Shown: in pieces, positions 22,501 to 34,329 of the stretch
How the letters are laid out: every line of letters begins with the position of its first letter
Position numbering within the stretch: the stretch's first letter is position 1
NCBI GenBank assembly: GCA_023052935.1
Contig: CM041293.1
Coordinates: forward strand, 151,775,474 to 151,839,473
Direction: 5' to 3'
Length of the DNA stretch: 64,000 bases
Source: Piezodorus guildinii
Lineage: Eukaryota > Arthropoda > Insecta > Hemiptera > Pentatomidae
Notes under the pieces: generated by a model
What the model was told of the DNA's origin: nothing
What the model saw: only the letters and a program-made list of their open reading frames with translations
Database searches by the model: none
Translations under genes and position numbers: made by a program

Positions 22501-22790
22501 GCTGTTGTAGGCGACTTCGTCAATGTCAATTTCTGTAATTATGATCGCAGTTAAGAAGTTTTTAAAAGAATATATTTTAAAGTACTTCTATGTAAATGAT
22601 AATTTTAGTTTTATTTTCTGGTGGCAAAAGTAAATATTATAGTTGGCGACATATAGTTGGCCGTGTGAAAAGAAATCTTTACGTAAATCGATTCCTACGT
22701 CTTTAAATGTTTGCACCTGTGATTTATTGATTGATACGGCAAAAGATAAATTAACTGGATGGTAATAACTCATGGATGGTAAATAAACGT
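22500..22790 (-). pseudogene. Helitron helicase C-terminal remnant
   Basis: The minus-strand frame 22588-22773 reads [18 protein letters not shown], then [20 protein letters not shown]. This is the last helicase motif of Helitron Rep/helicase proteins (consensus INKSQGQT...[11 protein letters not shown]), related to Pif1 helicases. The sequence after the stop (TTATGATCGC, GCGACTTCGTCAATGTC) matches the 3' end of the Helitron at 61575-62091. The Rep domain and the rest of the helicase are absent. Confidence 0.75.
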
Positions 22791-22799
22791 TAATCCGTA

Positions 22800-23105
22800 A
22801 GATGATTTTTACAACAGATTCTGATAACAGTCTTGATTAAAACCTATGTACAAAACATTTTTTTAGAGATATCTGCAATAAACTCATTTTCAGTAGGACT
22901 AGTTACTTTTTCAATTTTTATACTTATTGCAATAACTGCAAGTTGAATAAAGTGATAAAGGTACATTTTTCGGTATGAGTTTTCTGTTAGTTTCTTAAAT
23001 GTAAAACTACGTGTATATCTTGTATACGTGCATATGTATTCCTTATTGCTTGTTGGTTTAATTACTGTTTATAATTGTTTACTGTGTTACACTTTCTTTA
23101 TAATC
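22800..23105. other. AT-rich intron sequence
   Basis: Nothing recognised. Confidence 0.35.
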
Positions 23106-23111
23106 TTTTTA

Positions 23112-23808
23112 ACTTTCACTTACCAATATATGTAATATATAGTAAGGGAAAGTATTGCGACAGTTTTCAACGGAAATAAACGTTTTAGGGTCCCCTGAGT
23201 CCAAATAACCAAGTCCCACAAAAAGGTCTGTGTGTGTGTGTGTGTGTGGTAACTCCCTGGCGGAAACGGTAAGTCCTATGAAACTGAAATTTCATATTTA
23301 AGACTAGTATACGCCCGAGACGTTACGAAACCTTTTCCATCAAAATGAGCTTACCAGAAGAGCCACTTTATACCATACATTTAGCACCTTTTCTCGATTT
23401 TCTCGAAAACTATTCCGAAGATTTTAATTAAACTCGCTTTATCGATGTAAAACTTAATGTGCTTTAATATCATTTAGGTTTGATACGGATTAAAATGGTC
23501 TGACAGGTCTTAAATGCCGATATTTTAAATTTTCTCTCTCTAAAGTACCTTTAATTTTGTTGATTCTATAAAAATAACTATATTATCTTTTTACTACTGA
23601 TGAAAAACAGGTAAATATATAAATTGAATGAATTCGATACCTAACTAAAGGAGAAAACAGAATAAATATTTTTTTAATGCAATTTTTTGTTTTTGGACAT
23701 AACAGTAATATACATGTATGATATACTGTTGGAAAGCTAAAGATTTCAGAAAAAAAATATTATCTCATACACAATCTTTTAAAAGTTAATAAAGAGTGAT
23801 AAAAAGCC
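23112..23808 (-). repeat. DR1 copy lacking its left end
   Basis: Starts ACTTTCACTTACCAATATAT and includes a (TG)10 tract at 23229. It runs to AGAGTGATAAAAAGCC, where a second copy begins. Confidence 0.75.
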
Positions 23809-24215
23809 TAGTCCCGCAAAGAGGTCTGTGTGTGTGTCCGTGTGTGGTAACGCCCCTGCAAAAACGAAAAGTCCTATGAAACTGAATTTTCATATTTAAG
23901 ACAACAATAATGCCATGTGTTCCAGAAAGTTTTTCATCAAAATCAGCTGTCCTAAAGATCTACTTTATACCATGCATTTTGGACCTTTTTATGATTTCAT
24001 CTAAAACGGCTCCAACGATTTTGATTAAACTCTATAATCGATGTAAAATTTGATTTGCTTTTATATATGTATGTAATATTACCTTATAAGCATTAAAAAG
24101 GAATGAGTAAATATGCAAGCTGAGCGAATTTGATATACAACTAAAGGAGAAAAGTGCAAAAATATATTTTTTTATGCAATTTTTCTGTTGTTGAACACAA
24201 GAATAATAATATATA
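23809..24215 (-). repeat. DR1 copy, internal fragment in tandem
   Basis: Begins at TAGTCCCGCAAAGAGGTCTG, an internal DR1 position, directly fused to the previous copy. It decays by AACACAAGAATAATAATA. Confidence 0.65.
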
Positions 24216-24438
24216 GAAAAAAAGTTATTCTGAGCACAATACAAAATAAAATAAACGAAACTTACAGAATGTAATAGTGCCTAAAGAAACGAAAAAACAA
24301 AACAAACTACAAATAAAACATATCCTAATCCAGCGTGAAAATGTTTTTTATTATTCTATATTGATCACCAATTAATAAATCCTTATCCTAAAATAAACTA
24401 ACATATTAACTATCCAAGGAATGTCAAAGATTACTTAC

Positions 24439-24589
24439 ACAACACATCTAACTGCATGTCAACTGTAACTGGCTTTCCAACACCGTTGTTGGCTGTACAT
24501 TGGTAAACACCTGCCTGGTGTCGGTCAACTTTTTCTAATGTGATAGAAAATCCTTCTTTTGCCTTTTCTCCTGAAGGTAAGGAATTGTC
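24439..24589 (-). CDS. Internal exon of an immunoglobulin-superfamily adhesion protein (Lachesin/klingon type), upstream of the two
   Basis: Read on the minus strand this 151-base exon is preceded by TTTATTTCAG and followed by the donor GTAAGT. It encodes 50 residues plus one base with no stop. The protein contains SITLEKVDRHQAGVYQCTANNGVG, interrupted here only by prose limits: the tail of an I-set Ig domain with the D-x-G-x-Y-x-C signature (here H-Q-A-G-V-Y-Q-C) and the second disulphide cysteine. It ends in strand G, VTVDMQLDVL. The final T plus AT of the next exon makes Tyr, giving ...LDVLYPPEIEVE, the usual linker between Ig domains 2 and 3 in this family. Known role: membrane-attached or GPI-linked homophilic adhesion in neurons and epithelia. 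The product family is inferred from motif memory; which paralogue it is cannot be decided here. Confidence 0.88.
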
Positions 24590-24754
24590 CTGAAATAAAA
24601 ATTAATAATTTAAAAAAAAAAAATAGGTGATGATATAAAAATAGATATTTACAAATATTTCTTGGTAAAACAAAGCTGTAATATGATTAAAGACTTAGGA
24701 GAAACCATCTATTTGTAACGCTCCAATAAAAGCCTTTTATATAGTTTAAAAAGC

Positions 24755-25075
24755 ACAGACTTATCTTCCAAGGTGTAGTGAAGGATTATCGGAAATCGAA
24801 GAGGAACCAAGGTTTGCCACGAGTAAGGTTGTGTAGGTAAACTCATAATTTATTAATTTATCAGTGTCAAAGAATCCGACATGGCGAAGGATTTTAAAAT
24901 TAGCAATAATTTCAATTGCTTAAAGAAACTCAGCAGTTCAATTCTGTAAATATTAACGGGCCTTATTTTTTTAATGCAAATGAGTCTTTTATAACTGATT
25001 GGAATCATTGAGCGTTTGTCTGAGTGATAGATGCTGAACGACATTTTTATCATTGAAGGCAAAAAATATTAATCT
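24755..25075 (-). pseudogene. Jockey-type RT C-terminal fragment, strongly decayed
   Basis: Minus strand has LGSSSISDNPSLHLGR near the low-coordinate end, equivalent to SSSSIPDNPPRCLKRR in the copy at 8941, with frame breaks upstream. It lies next to the host exon but on no conserved frame. Confidence 0.5.
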
Positions 25076-25314
25076 AACTTTCACATAATATTTAAATTAT
25101 TGTAAGAAAGTAAACAAATAACTATTACACCCTTGTTATGAACTGTGTAATAATGAAACTTCAAGTATATTTTAGGCTTTTGCCCAAATTAATACGCCAT
25201 TACATCTCTAAATCAATACAATTCTAATATATGTTTGATCGTTCAAATCGTATCATGGTATCATGGTATTTTAGTAAAATAAACCTTATATATATATAGA
25301 TATATATAACCATC

Positions 25315-25315
<1 letters not shown>

Positions 25316-25346
<31 letters not shown>
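25316..25346. repeat. (TA)n microsatellite
   Basis: Uninterrupted TA dinucleotides immediately 5' of a SINE. Confidence 0.9.
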
Positions 25347-25348
<2 letters not shown>

Positions 25349-25622
25349 GGAGCCCGAGGCTGAGTGGCTAGCGCGCTAGTCTCTCATGCTACAGGTTGCG
25401 AGTTCGAATCCCAGCTCCGACGGGACTTTTATAAGGAGGTAATATAATGGGGATTCACTCGCACCCCAGGTATGTGAGACCCCTCAGCCAAATGGTTGCC
25501 ACTCACAAAATTAGGCGTAGGGAGTGATGACCCTACACTATAAATTACATCGTGAAACGCGAGTGTAATCTCCACCGCGAGGCCCAGGGCCTGCACGGCC
25601 TGTCGCGCCACTGAAAAAAAAA
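25347..25622 (+). mobile_element. tRNA-derived SINE, family B (best copy)
   Basis: The head GGGGAGCCCGAGGCTGAGTG GCTAGCGCG has a Leu/Ser-type A box. CTACAGGTTGCGAGTTCGAA carries the B box (GAGTTCGAATC). The body (AAGGAGGTAATATAATGGGG, GGCGTAGGGAGTGATGACCC, CACGGCCTGTCGCGCCACTG) ends in an A9 run. The target duplication is obscured by flanking TA repeats. Confidence 0.8.
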
Positions 25623-25645
25623 TATACATATATATATATTATATA

Positions 25646-25680
<35 letters not shown>

Positions 25681-26008
25681 CTTTTCCTCCTATGGTAACC
25701 CCAAAGAAGGAGAGTTTATTAATTTTTTGTTTATATACATGTTCCATGCCTATTTTTAGGCACACTACACGTAATCTATGTTATATTTCACAAATTATTA
25801 AGTTTACATTATTTTGATCTTCATTTTAAACATTATATATATCGAAGAATAACAAAAATAAGATTAATTTAGCATCAATCTAAAATAACTAACAAAAGAA
25901 AATAGCTTATAAATAATGTTAATTACACCTTTCAATATTTTTCAAAATTAGAATAAAGCAACTAAATATATACAAACAAAAAAAATAATGAATTTAGCAC
26001 AACAAGAA

Positions 26009-29000
26009 TTACATAGACTGAACTGCCTTCCTACAATCAGTATTAAGTTGGTTGAAGTCTATTTTGTTAACGAAATTTATAAAATACTTTTTAAATTTTG
26101 TCATCAGTCTCTGTTCTGTTTCTGGCCAAGTCCCGTGATCTAATATAACGTCCTGAATAAGTTTGGCTCGAATGTTGTCTAATTTCTTACAGTCGAATAG
26201 TAAGTGTCGAAAATTATGTATGTTACCATCGTATGGACATTTGTCGTCTTGTAGTATGCTAAAGCGTTTTAAGTATTGTTTTGTTTGTCCATGTTCAGTC
26301 AGAAATTGTGTCACCTTGTAATTACTACTTAGTATGTGTTTGTAGTTGTTTAGTGTAATATAGGGAACAAATCTATGAAGGCTTGGTGACTTCAGCGAAG
26401 CAGTCCAGGAACGATTCCATTTGACTACCGTCTCTTTCCTCATCTCCCCTTTGATGTAGGATATGGGAACCTTATTGTACGATATTGGAAGGTCACTCTG
26501 AGCCGCTATCTTTGCTAGGGTGTCCGCTCGTTCGTTGCCTTCTACTCCTGAGTGTCCCTTAACCCACATAATGTTAATGTTTTTATTTTGAGTATGTAGA
26601 TTCGTCAAATTAATTCGGATTTCCTCGGTTAGTCCGTCATGAATTTTCGAATTTTGGATGGAGTGTATAACGTTCATGTTGTCAGTGTAGATAGTTATGT
26701 CTGTAAATGTGTCAGTAATATTATCGAGGAGATATTCTGTTGCTCTTAGAACAGCTAGCTTCTCCGCCTGGTTGTTCGAGCATTCTGACCCCAGCTTACA
26801 TTGAGCTTCAATCAGTTTCCCATGTTTGTCGATTAACAACCAAGCACATCCTACGTTCTCTCCATCCTTACTCCCGTCTGTAAATATTTCTGTCTTTATA
26901 TTTGAGTTAGTTTGCTCCTGTGTTTCTGTCCTTGTATTTGAATTCGCGTGTATTGCAGGATGAATCCATTTTTTGCATTCAATTGGGAGATCTATTCTGT
27001 CATGCGAAATATTTTTAAAGTCTGTTTGTCTTTTTTTAATGTTAAAAAGTTCTACAGTCTCTTGTATTTTCAACTCTATTGGAATTATTCCAGCCAAAAC
27101 GCAAGCAGCTTCATGTGATGTAGTATGGTATGCCTTACTTATTTTCATTGCCATGAGTCGTTGGAGTCTTCGAAGTTTCATACAATTTGTTTTACGAAGG
27201 ATAGCTTTATGCCACACATGTGCTGCAAAGAGTATTTTTGGTAATATAGCTCCTTCGTACATTATCTTAAGAACCTCCGATTTTAGGCCCCAAGATACCC
27301 TCGCTGCTATAGTCAGTCTGTTGATAGTTTGAAGAGTATGGTTATAAATATTGTCTATATGTCTCTTGCAATTATGTTTTCGATCAAAAAGAACGCCTAA
27401 ATATTTTAATGTGTCGCGATATTTTATTTTCGTTGAATTTAGACAAATGTTTAATTTAGGTATGTTCCGTTTCCGCGAAAAAATAATGAATTCTGTTTTT
27501 TGGGGATTAAAAGAGAGTTTGTGAAGGTTTGCCCATCTTGTTAGTCGAGATAGAACCAGGTTTGTAACTGCTTCCAGCTCTTCTATGTTTTTCCGTTTTA
27601 CCAACAGTAATACGTCATCGGCGTAAGCAATAAGATTTGTGTCACCTGGTAATTCTATTTCAAAAATTGTGTTTATTAGAATATTCCATATTACTGGAGA
27701 CAAACTAGAACCTTGTGGGGTCCCCTTACTCAACTTCTTACTAATATTGAAAGAATTAGTCTGGATCATTAATTGTCTGTGGTCTAGATAATTTTGAATG
27801 AGTTCGTAAATATTTTTGGGGCAATTATACTTCTTTAAATTTGTTAAAATCGCTGTCCACCATGCATTGTCAAATACTCCCTTTATATCTAAGCTTACCA
27901 CTAGCAAATTCCTCTTTTGATCTAATGAAGTAGTGATCTGTTCATTTAAATCACATAGTGCATCATCTGTTCCTGACTGTGGTCTAAAAGCAAATTGTTT
28001 TTTATGTAACAAGTTGTTTGTTGATAAAAAGTGCATCAATCTATCTTTGACAATTTTTTCAAAAACTTTACTTAATACTGGTAACATGCTAAGAGGCCTG
28101 TACGAATTCGGATCTTTTTTAGGAATTAATAATAATTTTGCCGTTTTCCATAAATTTGGGAATTCTCTCCGTTTAAACAAAATTTTGTACAGTTCAGTTA
28201 TGATTTGAGGAAAAAATTCAGTTATCTTTTTTACAATAATTGGGGTAATCTTATCATAACCGGGAGATTTTTTGTTATTCAAGTTGTTTATGGTATCTAG
28301 TATTTCTCTATCTTGTAGCGGCAAATCATCGATTGTATTGGGTGGGATGATTACATCTTTTCTCATTTGGCCCTGTTGTAAGGTGTCAAGAGTAGTGTCA
28401 TCGTCTTGGATTAAATTATTGAGTATGTGAGTTAGTGTTTCTTTTGAATCGTTTGTATATTTGTCATTGTTAGTTAGTATCGTTTGTAAAATCATTCCGT
28501 TATTAATTTTGTTTGAAGCCCATTTATATGGCCAGCTCCATGCTGAACAGTTTTCAGTATAAGCCTTCCATGATTCTATTTTTGTTTTCTTTAATTTCCG
28601 TTTGTAGGTCCGTTTCATGTCTAAATAATTGTTTTTCCTTAATTCTCTAAGTTGTGCATCATTAACTGTCCGCTGGTATAGTTTTCTGAGTTTGTTCGTT
28701 TGTTTTCGTAAATTGGTTAGATTGTCATTCCACCATGGAACTGTCCGATGCGAATTTTTTAGATGTTTCCCTCTAGTTTTCTTGAATGTCATATTGCTCG
28801 CTTTAATTAAAACCATGGTTATTTTCTTAGCGATAGTCTCAGTTTTCATTTCCTGAAAATTTAGGATTATTTGCTGTTCTAGTTCTTCCGATTCAATGCT
28901 GTTATTACCCGAATTTAAAAATTGTTTTTCCAAATTGATATGACAATTAATTTTAAATAGTTCCCAATCTGCGTTATCAGTGCGGTAAAGAGAGTGAATT

Positions 29001-29699
29001 GGACTTGCACTAAGACCTATGTTTTTATTATTTAATACAATTTCGAAAGTTAAGCAATTATGATCCGAAAAATTTGTTTCTTTAGATATTTTCCAATTGT
29101 TTATTCTAAAATCTTTCGTAAAAGTAGTATTGGCAAGAGTTAGATCAATATTACTTTTGCCATTCGGACTTTCGAATGTGGTCAGGTCTGATTCAAGATT
29201 AAATAGAATCAAATCCTTTGTAATAGTAAAAGCCTCCAATATTTTCCCTCTTTCATTCGTTTTGATTGTCGAACCAAAATTTAGAACGACTATTAGAGTC
29301 AATTCCAATAATAATTTTTTCTTCTTTAAAGTTTGACAGAATCGTCTCCATTATTAATAGATCAGTATTTATATCTCTATTGATGTCAAAATATCCACTA
29401 ATTACTAATAACCTATAATTTCCATATTATATTTCAACAAGAACCATATCAGCGTTTGAGTATTGTGTTATCAAACAGCCATCTATATCTTTGTTTAATA
29501 TTATAAGAGCGGCTCTAGGCTTCCCATCATATGTTTGATATACCCGATAATTATTATAACCTAAAACTTTCCCACCACGTGTGTAAGGTTCTTGAATAAA
29601 AATCATGTCAACGTTATTCTTTAATGTGAAAAATCTAATAAAATCTGTCGTGTATTTAGAATGTCGTGCATTGATTTGTAAACATTTAAACTGTCTCAT
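26009..29699 (-). pseudogene. ORF2 polyprotein: apurinic-type endonuclease, reverse transcriptase, RNase H, Cys-His tail (two lesions)
   Basis: The N-terminus (29699-29430) starts MRQFKCLQINARHSK and has FIQEPYTRGG, the first endonuclease motifs. An in-frame TAA at 29427-29429 interrupts it, and reading continues in the same frame to GIDSNSRSKFW. A one-base shift near 29270 then enters the long frame 29308-26009 (1099 codons; no ATG at its start). RT: LDIKGVFDN (motif A), GTPQGSSLSP (B) and YADDVLLLV (C, residue ~560). RNase H from ~805: FTDGS, NNQAEKLAVL, IYTDN and GHSGVEGNERAD, with all four acidic residues and the His kept. The tail is CPYDGN...HLLFDC near 1020. Would drive target-primed reverse transcription if repaired in nature. 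About 1230 residues in all. Confidence 0.85.
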
Positions 29700-29777
29700 G
29701 TCATTTCACAAATAAATATTGTATTAAATTTAGATTTAATTTGGATTGTATGTCTGTAAATAAAAGAAAGATTAAAT

Positions 29778-30055
<278 letters not shown>

Positions 30056-30123
30056 ACATACATGACCGTAAAATAGTAGCAACTATAATGCACGACATTG
30101 CTCACGAATATTTAAATAAGTTG

Positions 30124-30407
30124 TTTGTTTATTCGTTTAACGTCACTTTATGCTACTATGGCTAATCGGACGATGCTACAGTGGGAGTTCTAAATTTTGC
30201 CTATCCAGCTTTTATTAGAATAGGGAACTTTAACGAGTACCTGACATCGCACAGGCTCGGGACCTCCTTTAAACGTCCTCTCCGAAGCATGGCATAACTA
30301 AGGATTTTTTACTCCCATTAAAAAATCCTAGGGCCACCCGCAGGTTTGAACCCGCAACCTTGAGCATAGAAAGCTGTTATGCTAGCAACTACGCTATGGG
30401 TGACCCC
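30124..30407 (-). mobile_element. tRNA-derived SINE, family C (with head)
   Basis: Minus-strand head at 30407-30334: GGGGTCACCCATAGCGTAGT (A-box region) and GGTTGCGGGTTCAAACCTGC (B box GGTTCAAACC). The body ACATCGCACAGGCTCGGGAC and GGCTAATCGGACGATGCTAC recurs at 63631 and, shortened, at 35581. Confidence 0.8.
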
Positions 30408-30409
30408 TA

Positions 30410-30845
30410 TTTTAATATGTGTTCAATTACATACATACGCGTATATAGTTAGAGTAACTATAGAAAATAAAACTTCGCTATCTGTAAACTATTTTTCTAA
30501 AGTAAACAATATACAAAACTACAAATACAATTATTATTTATTACCAGATTTTAATTTTATTATGTCCAATTTATAATAACATACTATTAGAAGCAGGATT
30601 ATCCATAACTACTCCGAACGATTTATCTTGTGTGTAACCTTTTCTTGAAGATAGAAAATATTTATTTCCTATTAATCATATAACAATTGGTGAATTATTG
30701 TTACAAAACAATTAAACAACTTATATACCCTCGTTATGAACTGTTTCAATTGTTTAATTTTAAATTCGATCCCACATAATTTTACGCAACAGAAAAGGAG
30801 GAAATACATGAACCTCAACAATTTATGAAAGGTCATTACTACACG
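30410..30845. other. AT-rich intron sequence
   Basis: Nothing recognised. Confidence 0.35.
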
Positions 30846-31020
30846 GATTCAGTACATTTGGGGTTTCGTACTGTTTCTATATCGACGGCAGTACCAGGAG
30901 TTGATCGCGCCCGGATCTCGCTCGGATTAATACTTAATTTTGAGTACCCACTTTATAAAGGCTGGGTGTTCCCAGGAGTGTCTCGGAATTCGAAACTTTG
31001 AACTGGTGTAACAGAAACCA
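30846..31020 (-). mobile_element. tRNA-derived SINE, family A body
   Basis: TTTCGTACTGTTTCTATATC, GAGTACCCACTTTATAAAGG and CTGGGTGTTCCCAGGAGTGT match the reverse complement of the copy at 3841. The head is degenerate. Confidence 0.6.
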
Positions 31021-31376
31021 AGACCTATCTCCATCCACAATCAAAAAGATTAACAATGACGGAGTTATACGATAGTAGACCGTTTAGACTACATGATGGG
31101 GAAAACCGACAAATAAGACAAACTTATTTTTTCTGCGTTCCACGTTTGTAGGCCTTTATCGAGGATAAGTAAAACAAGATAACAACCAATACAATTAAAA
31201 AAAAATCATAATCATAATTCAGTGATTATAGTAACAATCATAAAATATGAAAACAAACGTAAAAGTAAAATGATGATTTCGGAATGAAAATATATGAAGA
31301 TTATAGTGAGAGACTAAGTAACTAATTAAAATTTAAAGAAGAACAAGTATGGAAAAAATTAAAGTTTCAAAGAAGA
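31021..31376. other. Unassigned intron sequence
   Basis: No gene or repeat recognised. Confidence 0.3.
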
Positions 31377-31771
31377 ACAATTGAGACGTTGATTTCCAAA
31401 AGGTACTAAAGGACATTTTTTACGAAATTGATTTTTTTTACATATTTGTATTCTCATCATTTAGTTTTATCTAAATATTCTATTTGATGTTATCTAATGA
31501 ATTCTCAAGTCCTTAAAAAACGCGATTTAGAAATGAGGTCATTTTCTAAAAGTACTAATTACGCATTTATTTTCGTTCCAAATCATTCTAAAAAAATTCA
31601 TTTCATAACTTTAATATGATGTTATTATTATAGTAAAAAAATAATTCTAAATTTTAAGCCAAAAAGACCCAAATTAGCTAGTTTAATAATATAGTAATGA
31701 GAGATTTTCGCGCTTCCTGTAAAATTTCCTAGAATGGATATAGTACCTTTTGGACATCAACGTCTCAATTC
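31377..31771 (+). mobile_element. MITE M1, copy 1
   Basis: 395 bp with about 30-bp inverted termini: ACAATTGAGACGTTGATTTC then CAAAAGGTACTA, and TAGTACCTTTTGGACATCAA then CGTCTCAATT. No coding capacity. A second 395-bp copy in opposite orientation is at 59345-59739. Superfamily not determined. Confidence 0.85.
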
Positions 31772-32910
31772 TAAAGTAATATTACTCTATTATTTTATTT
31801 TATTTTTTTTTATAAGAAGAACAATTATTAAATAAAATAATATCAATTAATGTGAGGGTGCAAAATAATAATATAAAATATGGGTGAAGAGGGAGAAAGA
31901 AACTTTAATCAAATAATAATAAATAAGAAATTTTAATAAATAATAAAATACAAAATATACAATTACACCGGATTACAAATATAAATTATTTTATGCGAAA
32001 CACTGTATGTTGTTGTTACTTACTGTAAGATAAAAACCTACAGTATATATTTGTTTAAACGGTATGCGCAAATCAAACCCACAAGCTCTTCACATACCGT
32101 ACAGGGTAATCATATATAGAAAAAAAAAACCAACTCACTGTACAAGTCTCTTTTCCAAAAAAGTTTTCGCACCATGATGCTCCGTCACGATGTTAAAAAC
32201 TTATGTGTTTGTCGTTCTTTTACGAGCTTCCCCTAATGGCAAACAAACAAAAATGAGTCGGAAAATAGATAACTCCCGGATTATGAGATCAGGGCCTAAC
32301 GAAAGGGACAGGAGAATAATCCTCCTACAGCGAGAAGAGGATGTCAACACGGGCGAGCTATCAAAGCTCACACTAATCAATAAGAACGATGTATCGCCTG
32401 TGTTAAAAAAAAAATAAAAAAAAAATCCCCCTCCTATTCGGCAGGCATGTTGGAACATTTGTCAGATCCAACTTTATGCCACTACTAAGGCCTCTAATGA
32501 AAAACCAGCATCACGTACTCGGCCTTTCTCTTTATAGCTCTAAATATTTCCCTAGAGTTAATAACCTGCCCACTCAGGGGTTCCCCAAGGTTATGACTCC
32601 ACTTTTTTTTTCCTTCTTCATTTTCACAAGAAACTTTTCTTGAGGAAACTCTCGTGTTATCGCCGTGATGAATAAACTGGAAAGGCTCATTCTCGTAAAA
32701 AAAATATTGCTTGCTCCGCAAGGGATAACAGTTACTATTAATTAAAAAAGTCTTACTGTTTTTTCATAGCAGTTCTGAAACGCCTAAATAACAACGATTT
32801 TTCCTTAATTTTCTGGTACTCTAAATACAGGCTGTGTTCTAGTGGCAGGGACCCACCCGGAGAACAGCTTAACTATGAAAGCTGTATCCACTTGAACAAT
32901 GGACATTATT
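31772..32910. other. Unassigned intron sequence, partly GC-richer
   Basis: Contains open frames on both strands at 32190-32458 with no recognisable domain, ending in an A-rich tract at 32405-32425. 32440-32870 is fairly GC-balanced. I cannot assign a function. Confidence 0.35.
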
Positions 32911-32914
32911 AAAA

Positions 32915-34157
32915 AAAAGTTTTTTTTCTCGATTTTATTATTAATCAATTTTTTAAAAATCTCGCTTGCTCAGGTATTCTCTAGTGAGGATATATTTTGG
33001 GTTTAAAAATAATTTTCTACACATTTTTCAATAATTTCATAATATGTTTCTTAAAACGCAAGATTTCAGGAAAAAATGAGTTTTTAAATTTTTTCATATT
33101 GTTCCACGACTTCGAAAAATTCGAAATAATTCCTGTGTATAGAGGAGTATAAAAGACATTTTCTGGCTTAATTCAGTGAGCGACACCTTTTAAAAAAGCA
33201 TCATAACAAATTTTGAAATACTATAAGAGCAATTATTATAAAATCGAAAAATGTTTTTTTTTTTTTGCTTTTTAAACTCGAAAACGGTTATAGCTGAAGA
33301 GCAAAATAATTATTTCACAAAAGTTAATGACTGAAAAAATTATATAATCATGATAGTTAAACAAAAAACAAATTTTAGTAAATGGATGAAAAAAAAATAC
33401 ATACATATATATTATATTTTTGGACTCACTGGAATCCTGCATCACCATATAATTGAGCTAGTCGGATTCTCAGATGTCCAGACCGATTTCAAAATTAGTA
33501 AATATATGTATTTCCTATTTGGCGGAATCCTCTCTATCTTGTTTCTTCTTTAAGATTGTCTTCGGATTGATGCGGTATGCTGTTACTGTAGCAACTCAGC
33601 GAAGTTGAGCAGCAGATCCAAATGAATTTCCTCCTCTCTCCTCCATGTATATATATTTTTTTTTAACTGTGTCACTCACCGAATTTCGCCATAAAATGTC
33701 TTTTATGCTTCTCTGTACTCAACATCAATCCGCGAACCATTGTACTCAGTGAACTACTTAAAGGGTGTAGCCGGCGGTAGGGATGGTAAATCTACAACCC
33801 GGAAAATATTGGACTCAAACTTGGGGGATCAGTTTAGTGTCAAATAAAAATAATTACCTAATTTTTTTAAGGCGTCACTCCCCGAATTATGCCATAAAAT
33901 GTCACTTATGTTTCTATGAATTCAACATTTTTTCAATTTTTTCAAAGTGGTGGAACAATATGAAAAAAAATTAAAAAATCATTGTTTTTCCTGAAATCAT
34001 GCCTTCCAAGAAACTTATTGTTTTTAGATTATTGAAAAATGTGTAGAAAATTATTTTTTAATCCAAAATATATCCTCACTAGAGAATACCTAAACAAGCG
34101 AGATCGTAAAAGAAATAAAATCGAAAAAAGATTTTTTTTTTGAAAGATCTCGAAAAC
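32915..34157. mobile_element. Fold-back (large inverted repeat) element FB1, copy 1
   Basis: Left arm ~32915-33210 (TCGCTTGCTCAGGTATTCTC, TTTTCTACACATTTTTCAAT) and right arm ~33880-34157 (ATTGAAAAATGTGTAGAAAA, AGAGAATACCTAAACAAGCG) are reverse complements. The ~670-bp centre holds the RX repeat copy at 33425-33640. The same arms occur at 49448-50053. Confidence 0.75.
33425..33640 (+). repeat. Dispersed repeat RX, copy 2
   Basis: GGAATCCTGCATCACC ... ATTTGGCGGAATCCTCTC ... GTTGAGCAGCAGATCCAAAT; matches 9705-9945. Inserted in the loop of FB1. Confidence 0.55.
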
Positions 34158-34329
34158 CGTTTGATTTAAAAAGCTATAAATGTTGGTAATTATTTTTATT
34201 TTACACCCAACTGCAACAAAATCCTTATGTTAAAATAATTCATACTTCGTTTTTACCAATTTTGAATTACTCCTCAGAATTAAAAATGGTGCATTGAGTT
34301 AAAGAAAGAAGATAAGTTAAAATTCAGAC

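Larger units (their letters stand above)
6773..24438 (-). other. Intron of about 17.7 kb between the two Ig exons
   Basis: Bounded by GTAAGT at 24438 and TTTCAG at 6773 on the minus strand. It is filled with transposable elements (DR1 copies, Jockey tails, three mariner pieces, a hAT, a Helitron helicase remnant) and AT-rich sequence. The DNA upstream of 24590 up to 64000 also shows no further exon I could recognise and is probably the preceding intron. Confidence 0.8.

Noticed and set aside
32190..32458. Open frames of 75-85 codons on both strands
   Set aside because: No domain recognised and overlapping on opposite strands. The A-rich end might mark a retroposon but gives no gene call.
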